This document shows, one piece after another, positions 1-6,789 of a DNA stretch of 21,591 bases. Source of the stretch: Streptosporangiaceae bacterium (GTDB lineage Bacteria > Actinomycetota > Actinomycetes > Streptosporangiales > Streptosporangiaceae); contig JASHOI010000359.1 of the NCBI GenBank assembly GCA_030041195.1, forward strand, positions 1-21,591. Direction: 5' to 3'. Numbering within the stretch: position 1 is the stretch's first letter; every line of letters starts with the position of its first letter. A program made the translations under genes and the position numbers. The notes beneath the pieces were generated by a model, which saw nothing but the letters and a program-made list of their open reading frames with translations, had not been told where the DNA came from and made no database searches.

Positions 1-117
1 ACTCGGCGGTTTGATCTTGGTGGCGGCCTGTTCTCAGGCTCGAGCGGCGATGTGGTGACCGCCGTCGCATCAGGTGCGGGTCGGCGGCCGGTTTCCGCCC
101 CCCCAGCGCGCCGGCCG

Positions 118-170
118 AAAGATCTAGGAGCCTCGCGTGCGGTATTTGCCCCAGATCCTCCTAGATCTTT
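118..170. repeat. 13-bp perfect inverted repeat
   Basis: The arm AAAGATCTAGGAG (118-130) is exactly complementary to CTCCTAGATCTTT (158-170), with 27 nt between them. The right arm lies inside a longer element that recurs in diverged form at 321-351. The long loop and lack of an adjacent stop codon make a simple terminator unlikely. A mobile-element remnant or an RNA hairpin are alternatives. Confidence 0.6.
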
Positions 171-351
171 TAGGTGGCGGGCTGAGGCGCGAAGGCGGCG
201 GGCTGAGGCGCGGCGCGGCGCCGGGTTTGTCGCGGATGGGCGAATCGGCACCCGAGCCGGCCAGTCGCCGCGCCGGCAAGCGTGATGACGCAAACCAACG
301 GGTTATTGCGCTGCGAGCCCTATTTGCACGTGATCCTCCTACATCTTCTTA
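143..351 (+). repeat. diverged direct repeat pair (143-172 and 321-351)
   Basis: Both copies read TATTTGC, then 4-5 variable bases, then GATCCTCCTA, one variable base, ATCTT, one variable base, and TTA. The copies are about 180 bp apart and flanking sequence is not alike, so this is a dispersed short element rather than a tandem array. Function unknown. Confidence 0.5.
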
Positions 352-469
352 TGGAGCCGCCGTCGGCCCAGCTGACCGCTCTGCGGTGCGTCGCCGATCG
401 CCGAAATCGGCCCCAGAGCCCGTAAAAGCGGACCCGGTGCCGCGAGACCAGCACGCCGTGATCAGCCAT

Positions 470-507
470 CTCCCCAGCGATCAGTCGTCTCCCCAGCGAT
501 CAGCCGT
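470..507. repeat. 19-bp tandem duplication at 3' end of SnoaL-like gene
   Basis: CTCCCCAGCGATCAGTCGT (470-488) is followed directly by CTCCCCAGCGATCAGCCGT (489-507), with one mismatch. The second copy covers the last codons and stop of the minus-strand gene that ends at 500, so the duplication may have reshaped that protein's C-terminus. Confidence 0.7.
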
Positions 508-1285
508 CTGACAGCAGCCAAGCGTCCTCGGCCGCGTAAAAGTCCCTGACCTGCTCTGGCTGGTCGTCGCCGAGCAGGTCATCGGGGATGGCGTAGCCAC
601 GCCTGGTCATCGCCCACGCGTGCAGCTGATACGACGTTCGCGGCGTTGCCGCTGCTACGTCAGCCCAGTCGATGGGAACGGTGTCGTTGGGGTTGACGGG
701 CGCTATCGTCCCCTTCTCGTAGATGCCCTCGAAGGTGACCAGACGCCAGCCGTGCGGGGTCCGCCGAACTCTGGAAACGAAGCGAACGTACTGGATCGTG
801 TCCACGGCCACGCCGTCGATCTCGCTCCTGTTCTGGATCTGCGAGCGGCTCTCCACCAAGGCGCGGTCACCGTTAACCCGTGCGTAGATCGGCCAGATCG
901 GGTGCTTGCTGTGACGACCGCGGTTCGCCATGACCTTGGAGCCCTCGGCGAAGTCCCTGGCGTTGCCGTGGAACCAGCTCGTCCGGATGATCGCGTCCTC
1001 GGTGTACGCGTCGGCGACCTGGTCCCATTCCCCCAGATCCCGCCAGAGCCGCTCCAACTGAACCAGTTCGAAGATCTGTAGCTTGTCCAGGGCCAGGGCA
1101 AGATCACCTGCCGATACGGAGACGTCGGTCGCCGGTGCGGAGGCCTCGCCCGCAGATGCGGGAACGTCGCGTGCTGGTGCGGGGACGTCGCGTGCTGGTG
1201 CGGAGACCTCGCCCGCTGAAGCCGAGACCTCGCCCGCTGAAGCCGAGACCTCGCCCGCTGAAGCCGAGACCTCAGTTCCGGTCAT
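500..1285 (-). CDS. SnoaL/NTF2-like family protein with N-terminal heptad-repeat extension
   Basis: 261 residues. From about residue 65 the protein looks like a SnoaL/nuclear transport factor 2-like alpha+beta domain: an LERLWRDLGEWD segment, AYTEDAIIRTSW, a G-A-R-DF-EGS segment and a strand-rich second half ending near residue 200. This fold occurs in ketosteroid-isomerase-like enzymes, small-ring hydroxylating dioxygenase beta subunits and polyketide cyclases, so the exact reaction is open. Residues 5-60 are eight heptads of the form [E/D]-V-[S/P]-A-[S/P]-A-[G/R], which are not part of the fold. The ATG at 1285 has AAGGAG (1294-1299) 8 nt upstream, so the repeats are very likely translated. 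No internal ATG would give a start between repeats and domain. The gene is divergent from the GntR regulator at 1574 and probably shares its control region. Confidence 0.8.
   Translation of the reverse strand: MTGTEVSASAGEVSASAGEVSASAGEVSAPARDVPAPARDVPASAGEASAPATDVSVSAGDLALALDKLQIFELVQLERLWRDLGEWDQVADAYTEDAIIRTSWFHGNARDFAEGSKVMANRGRHSKHPIWPIYARVNGDRALVESRSQIQNRSEIDGVAVDTIQYVRFVSRVRRTPHGWRLVTFEGIYEKGTIAPVNPNDTVPIDWADVAAATPRTSYQLHAWAMTRRGYAIPDDLLGDDQPEQVRDFYAAEDAWLLSDG
1106..1273 (-). repeat. eight 21-bp in-frame tandem repeats (heptad array)
   Basis: Three perfect 21-bp copies lie at 1203-1223, 1224-1244 and 1245-1265, followed toward the domain by progressively diverged copies. Two of these form a second near-identical pair around 1160-1201. 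The unit length keeps the frame. Near-identity of the outer copies suggests recent slippage or unequal exchange. Confidence 0.8.
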
Positions 1286-1316
1286 GATTTGATCTCCTTC
1301 CGTTGGCTAAACCACG

Positions 1317-1328
1317 ATGCTATACAAT
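1317..1328. promoter_or_regulatory. candidate operator, site 1 (upstream of SnoaL-like gene)
   Basis: On the minus strand this reads ATTGTATAGCAT, the member closest to a palindromic ATNGTATACNAT. It sits about 31 nt upstream of the ATG at 1285, in an AT-rich island within GC-rich DNA. It belongs to a set of eight similar sites in this window. It could instead contain a -10 element. Confidence 0.4.
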
Positions 1329-1496
1329 TTTGTCTATGATCGTCCGGCTCGGCCCGCATCGCTGCGCCGCATCGCGCGCTGCGTGACGGCGGCCGGGGCC
1401 CGCTTGCACGCCGCTCTCCGGGCCAGGTACAAGCCCAGACGGCGCAGAGTCCACCCGCTCCGAGGTCCGGCAGTGTAACGTACCGATAATCTGTGT

Positions 1497-1508
1497 TCCG
1501 TATATGAT
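1497..1508. promoter_or_regulatory. candidate operator, site 2 (upstream of gntR-rraA)
   Basis: The plus strand reads TCCGTATATGAT, and a second partly symmetrical half (CGATATGG) follows at 1512-1519. It lies about 65 nt upstream of the GntR start at 1574, a position suited to autoregulation. Confidence 0.4.
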
Positions 1509-1573
1509 CAACGATATGGTTTGCGCCGTCGCCGATCCGTACGCGCGCAGCAACCGGCGAGGCGAGGAAAAAG

Positions 1574-2257
1574 ATGACCCGGAAACTGAGCAAGGCCGAT
1601 ATCGCGTACGAATGGCTCAAGGAGCGGATCATTCAGGGGGTATACGGGCCCGGCTTCCGTGTTGTAATCGACCAGCTCGTCCGGGAGACGGGGATCAGCT
1701 CCATTCCATGGCGAGAGGCCATCCGGCGCCTCGAGGCAGAGGGCTGGATGGAAGTAGTTCCCCAAGTCGGCGCCCGGGTCACGACGTTCGACACCGACGC
1801 GTACGCGCAGACCATGCAGGTGCTCGCCCGGCTCGAGGGCTACGCGACGGCATTGGCGCTCCGGAACATATCGCCTGACACGGTTAAGGTCGCGCAAGAA
1901 GTCAACCAGAACATGCTCAGGGCGCTTGAAGAATTCGACCCGGTGCGCTTTACACGTCTGAACCGTGAATTTCACTTCGTTATCTACGAGCACTGCGGCG
2001 ACTCGCATTTGTTCAACCTGATCTCGGCCGAATGGAGCAGGCTCGATGTCATACGGCGCGCCGCCTTCACGCTGGTGCCGGGTCGGGCCCGTGCGTCGGT
2101 AATCGAGCACGACGCGCTGCTGAGCCTGCTGTCCGACAACCGGAATTTCGACGCCGTCGAGGTGGCCGCCCGGCAGCACAAGCTGAACTCGCTCCAGGCC
2201 GTCTACACCCACGAGGCAGCAGCCGTCGGCGAGACGATCCAGGGCCTGCCTGCTTAG
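1574..2257 (+). CDS. GntR family transcriptional regulator, FCD (FadR) subfamily
   Basis: 227 residues, a normal length. The N-terminal winged helix-turn-helix (about 8-70) contains the GntR signature around PWREAIRRLEAEGW (45-58) and a wing ending VGARVT. The C-terminal FCD effector domain (about 75-215) keeps three histidines typical of metal-containing FCD proteins: H134 in NREFH, H179 in EHDALL and H202 in RQHKLN. FCD regulators usually bind small organic acids and repress a neighbouring catabolic operon. A GAGG-rich Shine-Dalgarno precedes the ATG. The gene is followed after 41 nt by the RraA-like gene on the same strand and is divergent from the SnoaL-like gene. A candidate operator lies at 1497-1508. 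It is probably a local regulator; the effector is unknown. Confidence 0.9.
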   Translation: MTRKLSKADIAYEWLKERIIQGVYGPGFRVVIDQLVRETGISSIPWREAIRRLEAEGWMEVVPQVGARVTTFDTDAYAQTMQVLARLEGYATALALRNISPDTVKVAQEVNQNMLRALEEFDPVRFTRLNREFHFVIYEHCGDSHLFNLISAEWSRLDVIRRAAFTLVPGRARASVIEHDALLSLLSDNRNFDAVEVAARQHKLNSLQAVYTHEAAAVGETIQGLPA

Positions 2258-2298
2258 CGTGCCCCGCCGAGGTCGCCGACGGCGAAGGAGGATGACGC

Positions 2299-3030
2299 AT
2301 GACCGGGAGCCCGCCGCGGCAGTCCGCCGTTTCTGCCTCCACCCTGGAGGCGCTCGGCCAGGTGAGCACCGCTAGCTTGTCCTCGGTTCTGCGCCGGCTC
2401 GGTGTCGATCACGCGTTCCTGACGGGCCTCAGGCCGTGCCGTCCGGGGATCCGGATGGTGGGCATTGCCCGGACGCTGCGGTACGTGGCGCTGCGCGAGG
2501 ACGTTTTCGCTGCCCGCGGGACCGGGATGAACGAGCAGAAGCGCGTGGTCGACTCGATCGAGCCGGGTGAGGTCCTGGTGATCGAGGCCCGGGGGGAACT
2601 CGGCGCCGGGACGATCGGCGACATATTGGCGCTGCGCGTGCAGCAGCGAGGCGGTGCGGGTGTGGTGACCGACGGCGGTGCCCGGGATACCCCGGTGATC
2701 GCCGAGATCGGGCTTCCCGTCTACTACGCCGCGCCGCACGCCGCCGTCCTCGGGCGACGTCATGTGCCGATGGACTCCGGGCTCCCGGTGACCTGCGCCG
2801 GGGTGCTCGTCATGCCGGGCGACGTCATGTGCGGTGACGAGGAGGGCGTGCTGGTCGTGCCGGCCGGGATGGCCGGCGAAGTGGCCACGGCAGCGCTGCA
2901 GCTTGAGCAGGAGGAGCGCTACATCACCGCGCGGGTGGCTGAAGGCCTGAGCCTGGACGGGCTTTACCCGCTCGGGCCGCGGTATCGCGATGACTACGAG
3001 GAGTGGCTGCGCGCGCAGAGCGGGGAGTAG
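2299..3030 (+). CDS. RraA-family protein (HMG/CHA aldolase-, oxaloacetate decarboxylase-like)
   Basis: 243 residues. The family core is clear: a glycine loop GAGTIGD (102-108), the long helix that follows it, VVTDGGARD (122-130) with the Arg129-Asp130 pair, and a GDEEGVLVVP segment (179-188). In characterised relatives such as 4-hydroxy-4-methyl-2-oxoglutarate / 4-carboxy-4-hydroxy-2-oxoadipate aldolase, the Arg and Asp bind the substrate and the divalent metal. The same fold includes RraA, the RNase E inhibitor, but a catabolic setting favours an aldolase or 2-oxoacid decarboxylase. GGAGG (2287-2291) sits 7 nt before the ATG at 2299. The gene is likely co-transcribed with the GntR gene upstream. 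Its stop lies only 3 nt from the convergent ATPase gene's stop, so no separate terminator is visible. Confidence 0.85.
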   Translation: MTGSPPRQSAVSASTLEALGQVSTASLSSVLRRLGVDHAFLTGLRPCRPGIRMVGIARTLRYVALREDVFAARGTGMNEQKRVVDSIEPGEVLVIEARGELGAGTIGDILALRVQQRGGAGVVTDGGARDTPVIAEIGLPVYYAAPHAAVLGRRHVPMDSGLPVTCAGVLVMPGDVMCGDEEGVLVVPAGMAGEVATAALQLEQEERYITARVAEGLSLDGLYPLGPRYRDDYEEWLRAQSGE

Positions 3031-3033
3031 GCG

Positions 3034-3813
3034 TCAGCTCAGCGCATCCCACAGGATTGAGTAGATCCGCTGAAATTCGGCGCTTCGCTTGAACTCGATA
3101 CTGCGCGGGCGCTGCAGGTCGACGTCGTAGCTCAGCTTCACCTGGCCCGGATTCGCCGACATCACGATGACCTTGTCGCCAAGGTAGATCGCCTCGCTGA
3201 TGTCGTGAGTAATGAACATCACCGTGAGCTGCTGCTCTGCCACGATCCGCTGGAGCTCCTCCTGCATCCGCTCCTTTGTGAGCGCATCGAGCGCCCCGAA
3301 CGGCTCGTCCATGAGCAGGATCTCCGGCCGCACCGCCAGCGCACGCGCGATGTTAACGCGCTGCTGCATGCCCCCCGAAAGCTGGCGCGGGAACCGGTCA
3401 GCAGCGTGATCGAGACCGACGATGCGGATCGCTTCGTTCACCCGCTGCGGCCACTCCGATCTCGGAATGGAATGCCGCATTTCAAGCCCGTACTGGGTAT
3501 TCCTGCGGACGTTCCGCCAGGGCAGCAGCTCGGGCGCCTGGAAGACCACGGCCACCTCCGGGCGGACCTGGTCCATCTCGTGACCGTTGACGCTGATCGA
3601 CCCGTCGTAGATCTCCAAGCCCGCGGCGCAGTTGAGCAGGGTGGTCTTGCCGCAGCCAGAGGGGCCGAGCACACAGACGATCTCGTTCTTGTGAACGGCA
3701 AGATCCACGTCCCGGAGCACTTCGACGGCGCGCGCCTGCCCGCGCCTGGCCGGGAAGACCTTGCTGACGCTCCTGAAGTCGATCTTGACGTCGGTGTTCA
3801 TGGTCATATTCAT
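3034..3813 (-). CDS. ABC transporter ATP-binding protein (SsuB/TauB/NrtD type)
   Basis: 259 residues from the ATG at 3813. The nucleotide-binding domain is intact: Walker [10 protein letters not shown] (50-58), Q-loop in [11 protein letters not shown] (89-99), signature LSGGMQQR (145-152), Walker B ILLMDEP (165-171), D-loop GALD and switch His203 in ITHD. The FQ.P.LLPWR.V segment is characteristic of importers for nitrate, taurine, aliphatic sulfonates and pyrimidine-like compounds. A longer reading from GTG 3882 would begin inside a strong stem-loop (3867-3901) and adds residues without family resemblance, so ATG 3813 is preferred; GGGAG lies 11 nt upstream. It follows the binding-protein gene on the same strand. 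The cognate permease is probably the plus-strand gene at 6790. Confidence 0.92.
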   Translation of the reverse strand: MNMTMNTDVKIDFRSVSKVFPARRGQARAVEVLRDVDLAVHKNEIVCVLGPSGCGKTTLLNCAAGLEIYDGSISVNGHEMDQVRPEVAVVFQAPELLPWRNVRRNTQYGLEMRHSIPRSEWPQRVNEAIRIVGLDHAADRFPRQLSGGMQQRVNIARALAVRPEILLMDEPFGALDALTKERMQEELQRIVAEQQLTVMFITHDISEAIYLGDKVIVMSANPGQVKLSYDVDLQRPRSIEFKRSAEFQRIYSILWDALS

Positions 3814-3866
3814 CGCTGCGTCGGCTCCCACGATGCCTTCGGTGCCCCGTTCTCCGGGCCATGAAG

Positions 3867-3901
3867 ACGGGCGGAGAGGCACGCAAGACCTCTCCGCCCG
3901 T
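3867..3901 (-). terminator. stem-loop between binding-protein and ATPase genes
   Basis: Arms 3867-3879 (ACGGGCGGAGAGG) and 3889-3901 are perfectly complementary over 13 bp with a 9-nt loop. The structure begins 6 nt after the stop of the binding-protein gene (minus strand), and no T-run follows it. It is best read as an attenuating or mRNA-stabilising hairpin that lets the binding protein be made in excess of the ATPase, as in other importer operons. A full intrinsic terminator is possible. Confidence 0.65.
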
Positions 3902-3907
3902 CCATCG

Positions 3908-4948
3908 TCACTGCTTGACGGCTGCCTCCGCGTAGCTGGCGTTCACCAGCTTCGAAGCATCAAAGGTACCCGCCTTCGCGCTCTCGACCGTGAGGGCCGA
4001 GAGCATATTCTTCATGTCGGTTACCGACGGCACAATTGTCGATGTCATGTTCTGCAGGACGCTCTTGTAGGACGCCTCAGCCAGCGCGGCCGAGTCGCCG
4101 GTTTCCTTCTCGATCACCTTCACCACGAACGCCTCGTTCGCCGGGTCCTTGTAGTACTTGAATCCCGCGTTGAGCGCCTCCAGCATCTTGATGGCGGTGG
4201 CCTTGTGCGCCTGCAGCCACGGCCCGTAGCCAACGATCTCGATCGCGGGCACGTTCTTGACCTTCCGGAAGTCAACGAGCATGTGCATGCCCTTGACCTT
4301 CTGCTCCACCGTGCTCAACTGGACCGGCTGCAGCGCGGGGATCGCGTCGACCCGCCCGGCCTCGAAGGCGGCGAGCTGAGCCGGGTAGGGGCCGATCGGC
4401 ACTTCCTTCAGCTTGATGCCGTACTGCTTCTCGATGTAGGAGCAGAGCAGCGAGGCGAAGTCCCCGGGGCTCGAGATCGCAATGGTCGCGCCGTTCAGGC
4501 TGGCGATCGTGGGGTACTTCGCCTGCGACACGAGCATCGCGTCGAACGAGTCCTCGAACTGGGCGACTTCCTCCATCGGCTGCCCGTCGTCGATGGCCGA
4601 GAGCTGCGGCACCGGGGCCGGGATCGAGAGCATCTGAATCTGCCCCGATACCAGCGCGCCCATCTGCTCGCTGCCGCTGGTGAGCAGCGTGATCTTGGCG
4701 TTGATGCCGTATTTCTTGAAAATCCCCGCATCCTCGGTAACCGTCGGGACTTCGTGGTCAGGAACCGGGGACGCCTGGGCAATCGTCACATTGACCGGAG
4801 TTGACGTACTAGCCGACGAACTGCCGCTCGACGAACTCCCGCCGCTTGAACCGCAGGCCGAGACGAGGACAGCTCCTGCTCCCAGCAACGCGAGCGACGC
4901 CAGCAGCGAACGCCGTCTTCTGCCCACCAGTTCTTCGGTGATATGCAC
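3908..4948 (-). CDS. ABC transporter substrate-binding lipoprotein (SsuA/NMT1-like)
   Basis: 346 residues from GTG 4948. An Arg-rich n-region (GRRRR, 9-13), a hydrophobic stretch and the lipobox LVSAC with lipid-attachment Cys32 mark an exported lipoprotein. Consecutive arginines leave Tat export possible. A Ser/Gly-rich linker (33-50) tethers the periplasmic-binding fold. VTIAQASPVPDHEVPTV, EDAGIFKKYGI and the GSEQMGALVSGQI segment are typical of the NMT1/THI5, SsuA and nitrate-binding family. The ligand is probably a small organic anion but is unproven. A reading from TTG 4966 would place the GGAGG Shine-Dalgarno inside the gene, so the GTG is chosen. The gene lies 87 nt after the MetE-like gene and before the ATPase gene. 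Confidence 0.9.
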   Translation of the reverse strand: MHITEELVGRRRRSLLASLALLGAGAVLVSACGSSGGSSSSGSSSASTSTPVNVTIAQASPVPDHEVPTVTEDAGIFKKYGINAKITLLTSGSEQMGALVSGQIQMLSIPAPVPQLSAIDDGQPMEEVAQFEDSFDAMLVSQAKYPTIASLNGATIAISSPGDFASLLCSYIEKQYGIKLKEVPIGPYPAQLAAFEAGRVDAIPALQPVQLSTVEQKVKGMHMLVDFRKVKNVPAIEIVGYGPWLQAHKATAIKMLEALNAGFKYYKDPANEAFVVKVIEKETGDSAALAEASYKSVLQNMTSTIVPSVTDMKNMLSALTVESAKAGTFDASKLVNASYAEAAVKQ

Positions 4949-4955
4949 GGGGCAA

Positions 4956-4960
4956 CCTCC
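4956..4960 (-). promoter_or_regulatory. ribosome binding site fixing the GTG start at 4948
   Basis: On the minus strand this is GGAGG, 7 nt before GTG 4948. It lies inside the longer frame beginning at TTG 4966 and so argues against that start. Confidence 0.75.
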
Positions 4961-5035
4961 AGTCAATGAGTTCCGAATATCAGCGCGTTGTTCTTTCCGG
5001 GGACAGCGATGGCCGATGGCCAGCGAATAGTGAGC

Positions 5036-6208
5036 TCACAAGGAGCCCCAGACATCCAGTGCGGTCTCCACCAGCAGGCGAAGCTTCGCCCACTGCTGGT
5101 CTTGGGTGAGGTCGTTGCCCTCCTTGACTGACGAGAAGCCGCACTGCGGCGACAGGCAGAGCTGATCGATATCGATGAAGCGGGCGGCGGCGTCGATACG
5201 CCGCTTCAGGTCGTCTTTGTGCTCGAGCTCGCCTCGTTTAGAGGTCACGAGGCCGAGTACGACTCTCTTGCCCCTGGGCACGAACCGCAGCGGCTCAAAT
5301 CCGCCCGATCTCTCGTCGTCCCACTCGCAGAAGAATCCGTCCACATCCAAGTCGTTAAAGAGAGCCTCAGCGACAAATTCGTAACCACCTTCGGCAGCCC
5401 ACATGCTCTGGTTGTTGCCGCGGCACATGTGCGTGGTCACCGTGAGGTCGGCGGGGCGATTCGCCAGCACCCGGTTGACGTTGGCGATGTAGGCCTCGTG
5501 CTGGTGCTCGGGATCGCCCCCGATCTCGGCGACGTGCCGGCGCTGGGCTGGATCATTGATGTAGGCGAAGCTGGTGTCATCTAGCTGCAGGTAGCGGCAA
5601 CCGAGGTCATAAAGGCGCCGGACTTCCTCGGCATAGGCGGCCACCAGGTCATCCCAGAACCGGTCAAGGTCGGGGTAGACGGACTCGTCGATCAGAGCCC
5701 GTCCGCCGCGGTAGTGCACCATGCTCGGCGACGGGATCGTGAGCTTGGGGGTGGCCGTGGCGACGCTGTCACGCAGGAAGGTGAACGCATCGCCGAAGAT
5801 GGTGTGGTCCAGCCGGATCGGCGCGGCCACCCGTGCGGCCGGTGGCATCCACTCGATCTGCTTCTGCCTGTTGCGGAACACCACCCGGATGGGATTGTCG
5901 GAAGCCTTGGCCACGCCGCCAAGCTCATAGATGAAGTCCCGGTGCCAGGAGTCCCTGCGCAGTTCGCCATCGGTCGCGGAGCGGAGCCCGGCTTCTTCCT
6001 GCCTCCGCACCACCTGGCGGATCGCCTCGTCCTCGATCTGCCGCAGGTCGTCCGCTCCGATCACTCCGGCGGCCAGGTCTTCGCGGGCACGGAGCACTTC
6101 TGGCGGTCGCAGCAGGCTGCCCACGTGATCAGCTCGGAATGGCGGCCGGCCCGGAGCGGCCGCGGTGCCGCTGGCTGAGTTCTGATCCGTGGTCCGCGCA
6201 GGAGGCAT
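5036..6208 (-). CDS. MetE-like (cobalamin-independent methionine synthase C-terminal family) zinc methyl/alkyltransferase
   Basis: 390 residues from ATG 6208, with GGAAGG 6 nt upstream; an ATG at 6229 (397 residues) has no comparable site. Numbering from 6229, the zinc site of the family is complete: His267 and Cys269 in THMCRGN, Glu302 in CEWDDE and Cys363 in SPQCGF. RADHVGSLLRP near the N-terminus is the usual opening of this barrel. Full MetE is about 750 residues with two barrels; this protein has only the catalytic barrel. Such short relatives include core-MetE proteins and the epoxyalkane:coenzyme M transferase. They activate a thiol on zinc and move a methyl or alkyl group. Position directly upstream of a transporter binding-protein gene, within a catabolic region, suggests processing of a methylated or alkylated substrate rather than methionine synthesis; that is inference. 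Confidence 0.85.
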   Translation of the reverse strand: MPPARTTDQNSASGTAAAPGRPPFRADHVGSLLRPPEVLRAREDLAAGVIGADDLRQIEDEAIRQVVRRQEEAGLRSATDGELRRDSWHRDFIYELGGVAKASDNPIRVVFRNRQKQIEWMPPAARVAAPIRLDHTIFGDAFTFLRDSVATATPKLTIPSPSMVHYRGGRALIDESVYPDLDRFWDDLVAAYAEEVRRLYDLGCRYLQLDDTSFAYINDPAQRRHVAEIGGDPEHQHEAYIANVNRVLANRPADLTVTTHMCRGNNQSMWAAEGGYEFVAEALFNDLDVDGFFCEWDDERSGGFEPLRFVPRGKRVVLGLVTSKRGELEHKDDLKRRIDAAARFIDIDQLCLSPQCGFSSVKEGNDLTQDQQWAKLRLLVETALDVWGSL

Positions 6209-6251
6209 GCCGCGCCTTCCGGAAAGCATCAGGTGGCAAAATTTATAGGTG

Positions 6252-6263
6252 ATCCTATATGGT
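6252..6263. promoter_or_regulatory. candidate operator, site 3 (upstream of MetE-like gene)
   Basis: The minus strand reads ACCATATAGGAT, about 43 nt upstream of ATG 6208, and shares CCATATAG with the site at 12897. It is followed immediately by an 8-bp inverted repeat. Confidence 0.4.
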
Positions 6264-6288
6264 TACACGATCATGTCAAGCGTGTAAC
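6262..6288. promoter_or_regulatory. 8-bp inverted repeat, candidate operator or promoter element
   Basis: GTTACACG (6262-6269) and CGTGTAAC (6281-6288) are exact inverted copies with 11 nt between them, giving a centre-to-centre distance of 19 bp (about two helical turns). Placement 54-80 nt upstream of the MetE-like start fits a dimeric regulator site. Confidence 0.45.
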
Positions 6289-6405
6289 ATCGGGCTTAGC
6301 GAGCTGCAGCCAGGGATTCTTGGCAGATCAGTGGCAGATATATCAGGACATAAGGTGCCAAGTTGCTAGTCTCTGAAGTGATGACGCGCGACGTGACCTC
6401 GCGTC

Positions 6406-6417
6406 TTGCTATACGAT
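6406..6417. promoter_or_regulatory. candidate operator, site 4 (between MetE-like and permease genes)
   Basis: The minus strand reads ATCGTATAGCAA. It shares the 11-mer ATATCGTATAG exactly with site 7 at 16095-16105. It lies about 370 nt from the permease and 198 nt from the MetE-like start, so which gene it serves is uncertain. Confidence 0.4.
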
Positions 6418-6723
6418 ATTGTTATCTTCAGAGCGATCCGACCGTCGACGCGGCGTCGGATTGCGACCAGATATCACATAGTACTACCCGCGGACACCGG
6501 TCTCGCGGCTGGCCCGGCGCGCCTTCCGAGCGCCTCCGGCCGGGCTGGGACGTCTGCGATCGGCCCGGGCCGGCCGCATCGCTGCTGCTGACACGCGATG
6601 CCGGGCACGCCAGCACGAGGGTACGCGCGGCCGCGCTTGACGATATCGCGCGGGAACGTACATCCTATCCAACAGGATCTGCTATCAGTTGCCGCCGTCA
6701 GCTCCGGCGACGCGCCGCGGTTC

Positions 6724-6737
6724 CCCTGTTGACAGGG
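6724..6737. promoter_or_regulatory. 14-bp palindrome with TTGACA, upstream of permease
   Basis: CCCTGT-TG-ACAGGG is a perfect 6+2+6 palindrome 53 nt upstream of the permease GTG. It includes TTGACA (6729-6734), the -35 consensus, but I do not see a good -10 at normal spacing. It could be an operator. Confidence 0.4.
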
Positions 6738-6789
6738 TCACGAGAGCCCGGATCGGGAGCACTCAGATCTAGATGGCGAGGATTCGGTT

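Larger units (their letters stand above)
1..499. other. gene-free, repeat-rich stretch at left edge
   Basis: I see no convincing gene here. Two overlapping plus-strand frames exist (52-285 and 137-511), but they are Arg/Ala/Pro-rich, run across the repeats, lack a good Shine-Dalgarno and resemble no family I know. The stretch holds a 13-bp inverted repeat (118-130/158-170), two diverged copies of a ~30-bp element (143-172 and 321-351), a doubled GGCGGGCTGAGGCGCG unit (about 176-212) and a 19-bp tandem duplication (470-507). It is probably intergenic or a decayed remnant. Confidence 0.55.
6289..6789. other. ~500-bp gene-free control region between divergent units
   Basis: No frame here looks coding; the open frames (6363-6803 plus, 6428-6672 minus) have no recognisable product and no good Shine-Dalgarno. 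It contains a direct repeat TGGCAGAT at 6321-6328 and 6332-6339 (11-bp period), candidate operator site 4 (6406-6417), a second AT-rich patch with ATCCT/AGGAT arms at about 6661-6677, and a 14-bp palindrome at 6724-6737. The permease therefore probably has either a promoter close to its start or a long leader. Confidence 0.5.

Noticed and set aside
118..170. Inverted repeat considered as a rho-independent terminator
   Set aside because: The 27-nt loop is too long, and no gene ends beside it within the window.
1106..1273. Regular 21-bp repeats considered as a CRISPR array
   Set aside because: There are no spacers; the units are contiguous, in frame and code for heptads.
3814..3882. Longer ATPase start at GTG 3882
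   Set aside because: The codon is inside the 3867-3901 stem-loop and the added residues do not match ABC ATPases.
3761..4804. 347-residue plus-strand frame opposite the binding-protein gene
   Set aside because: Antisense shadow; the minus strand encodes a lipobox-bearing binding protein.
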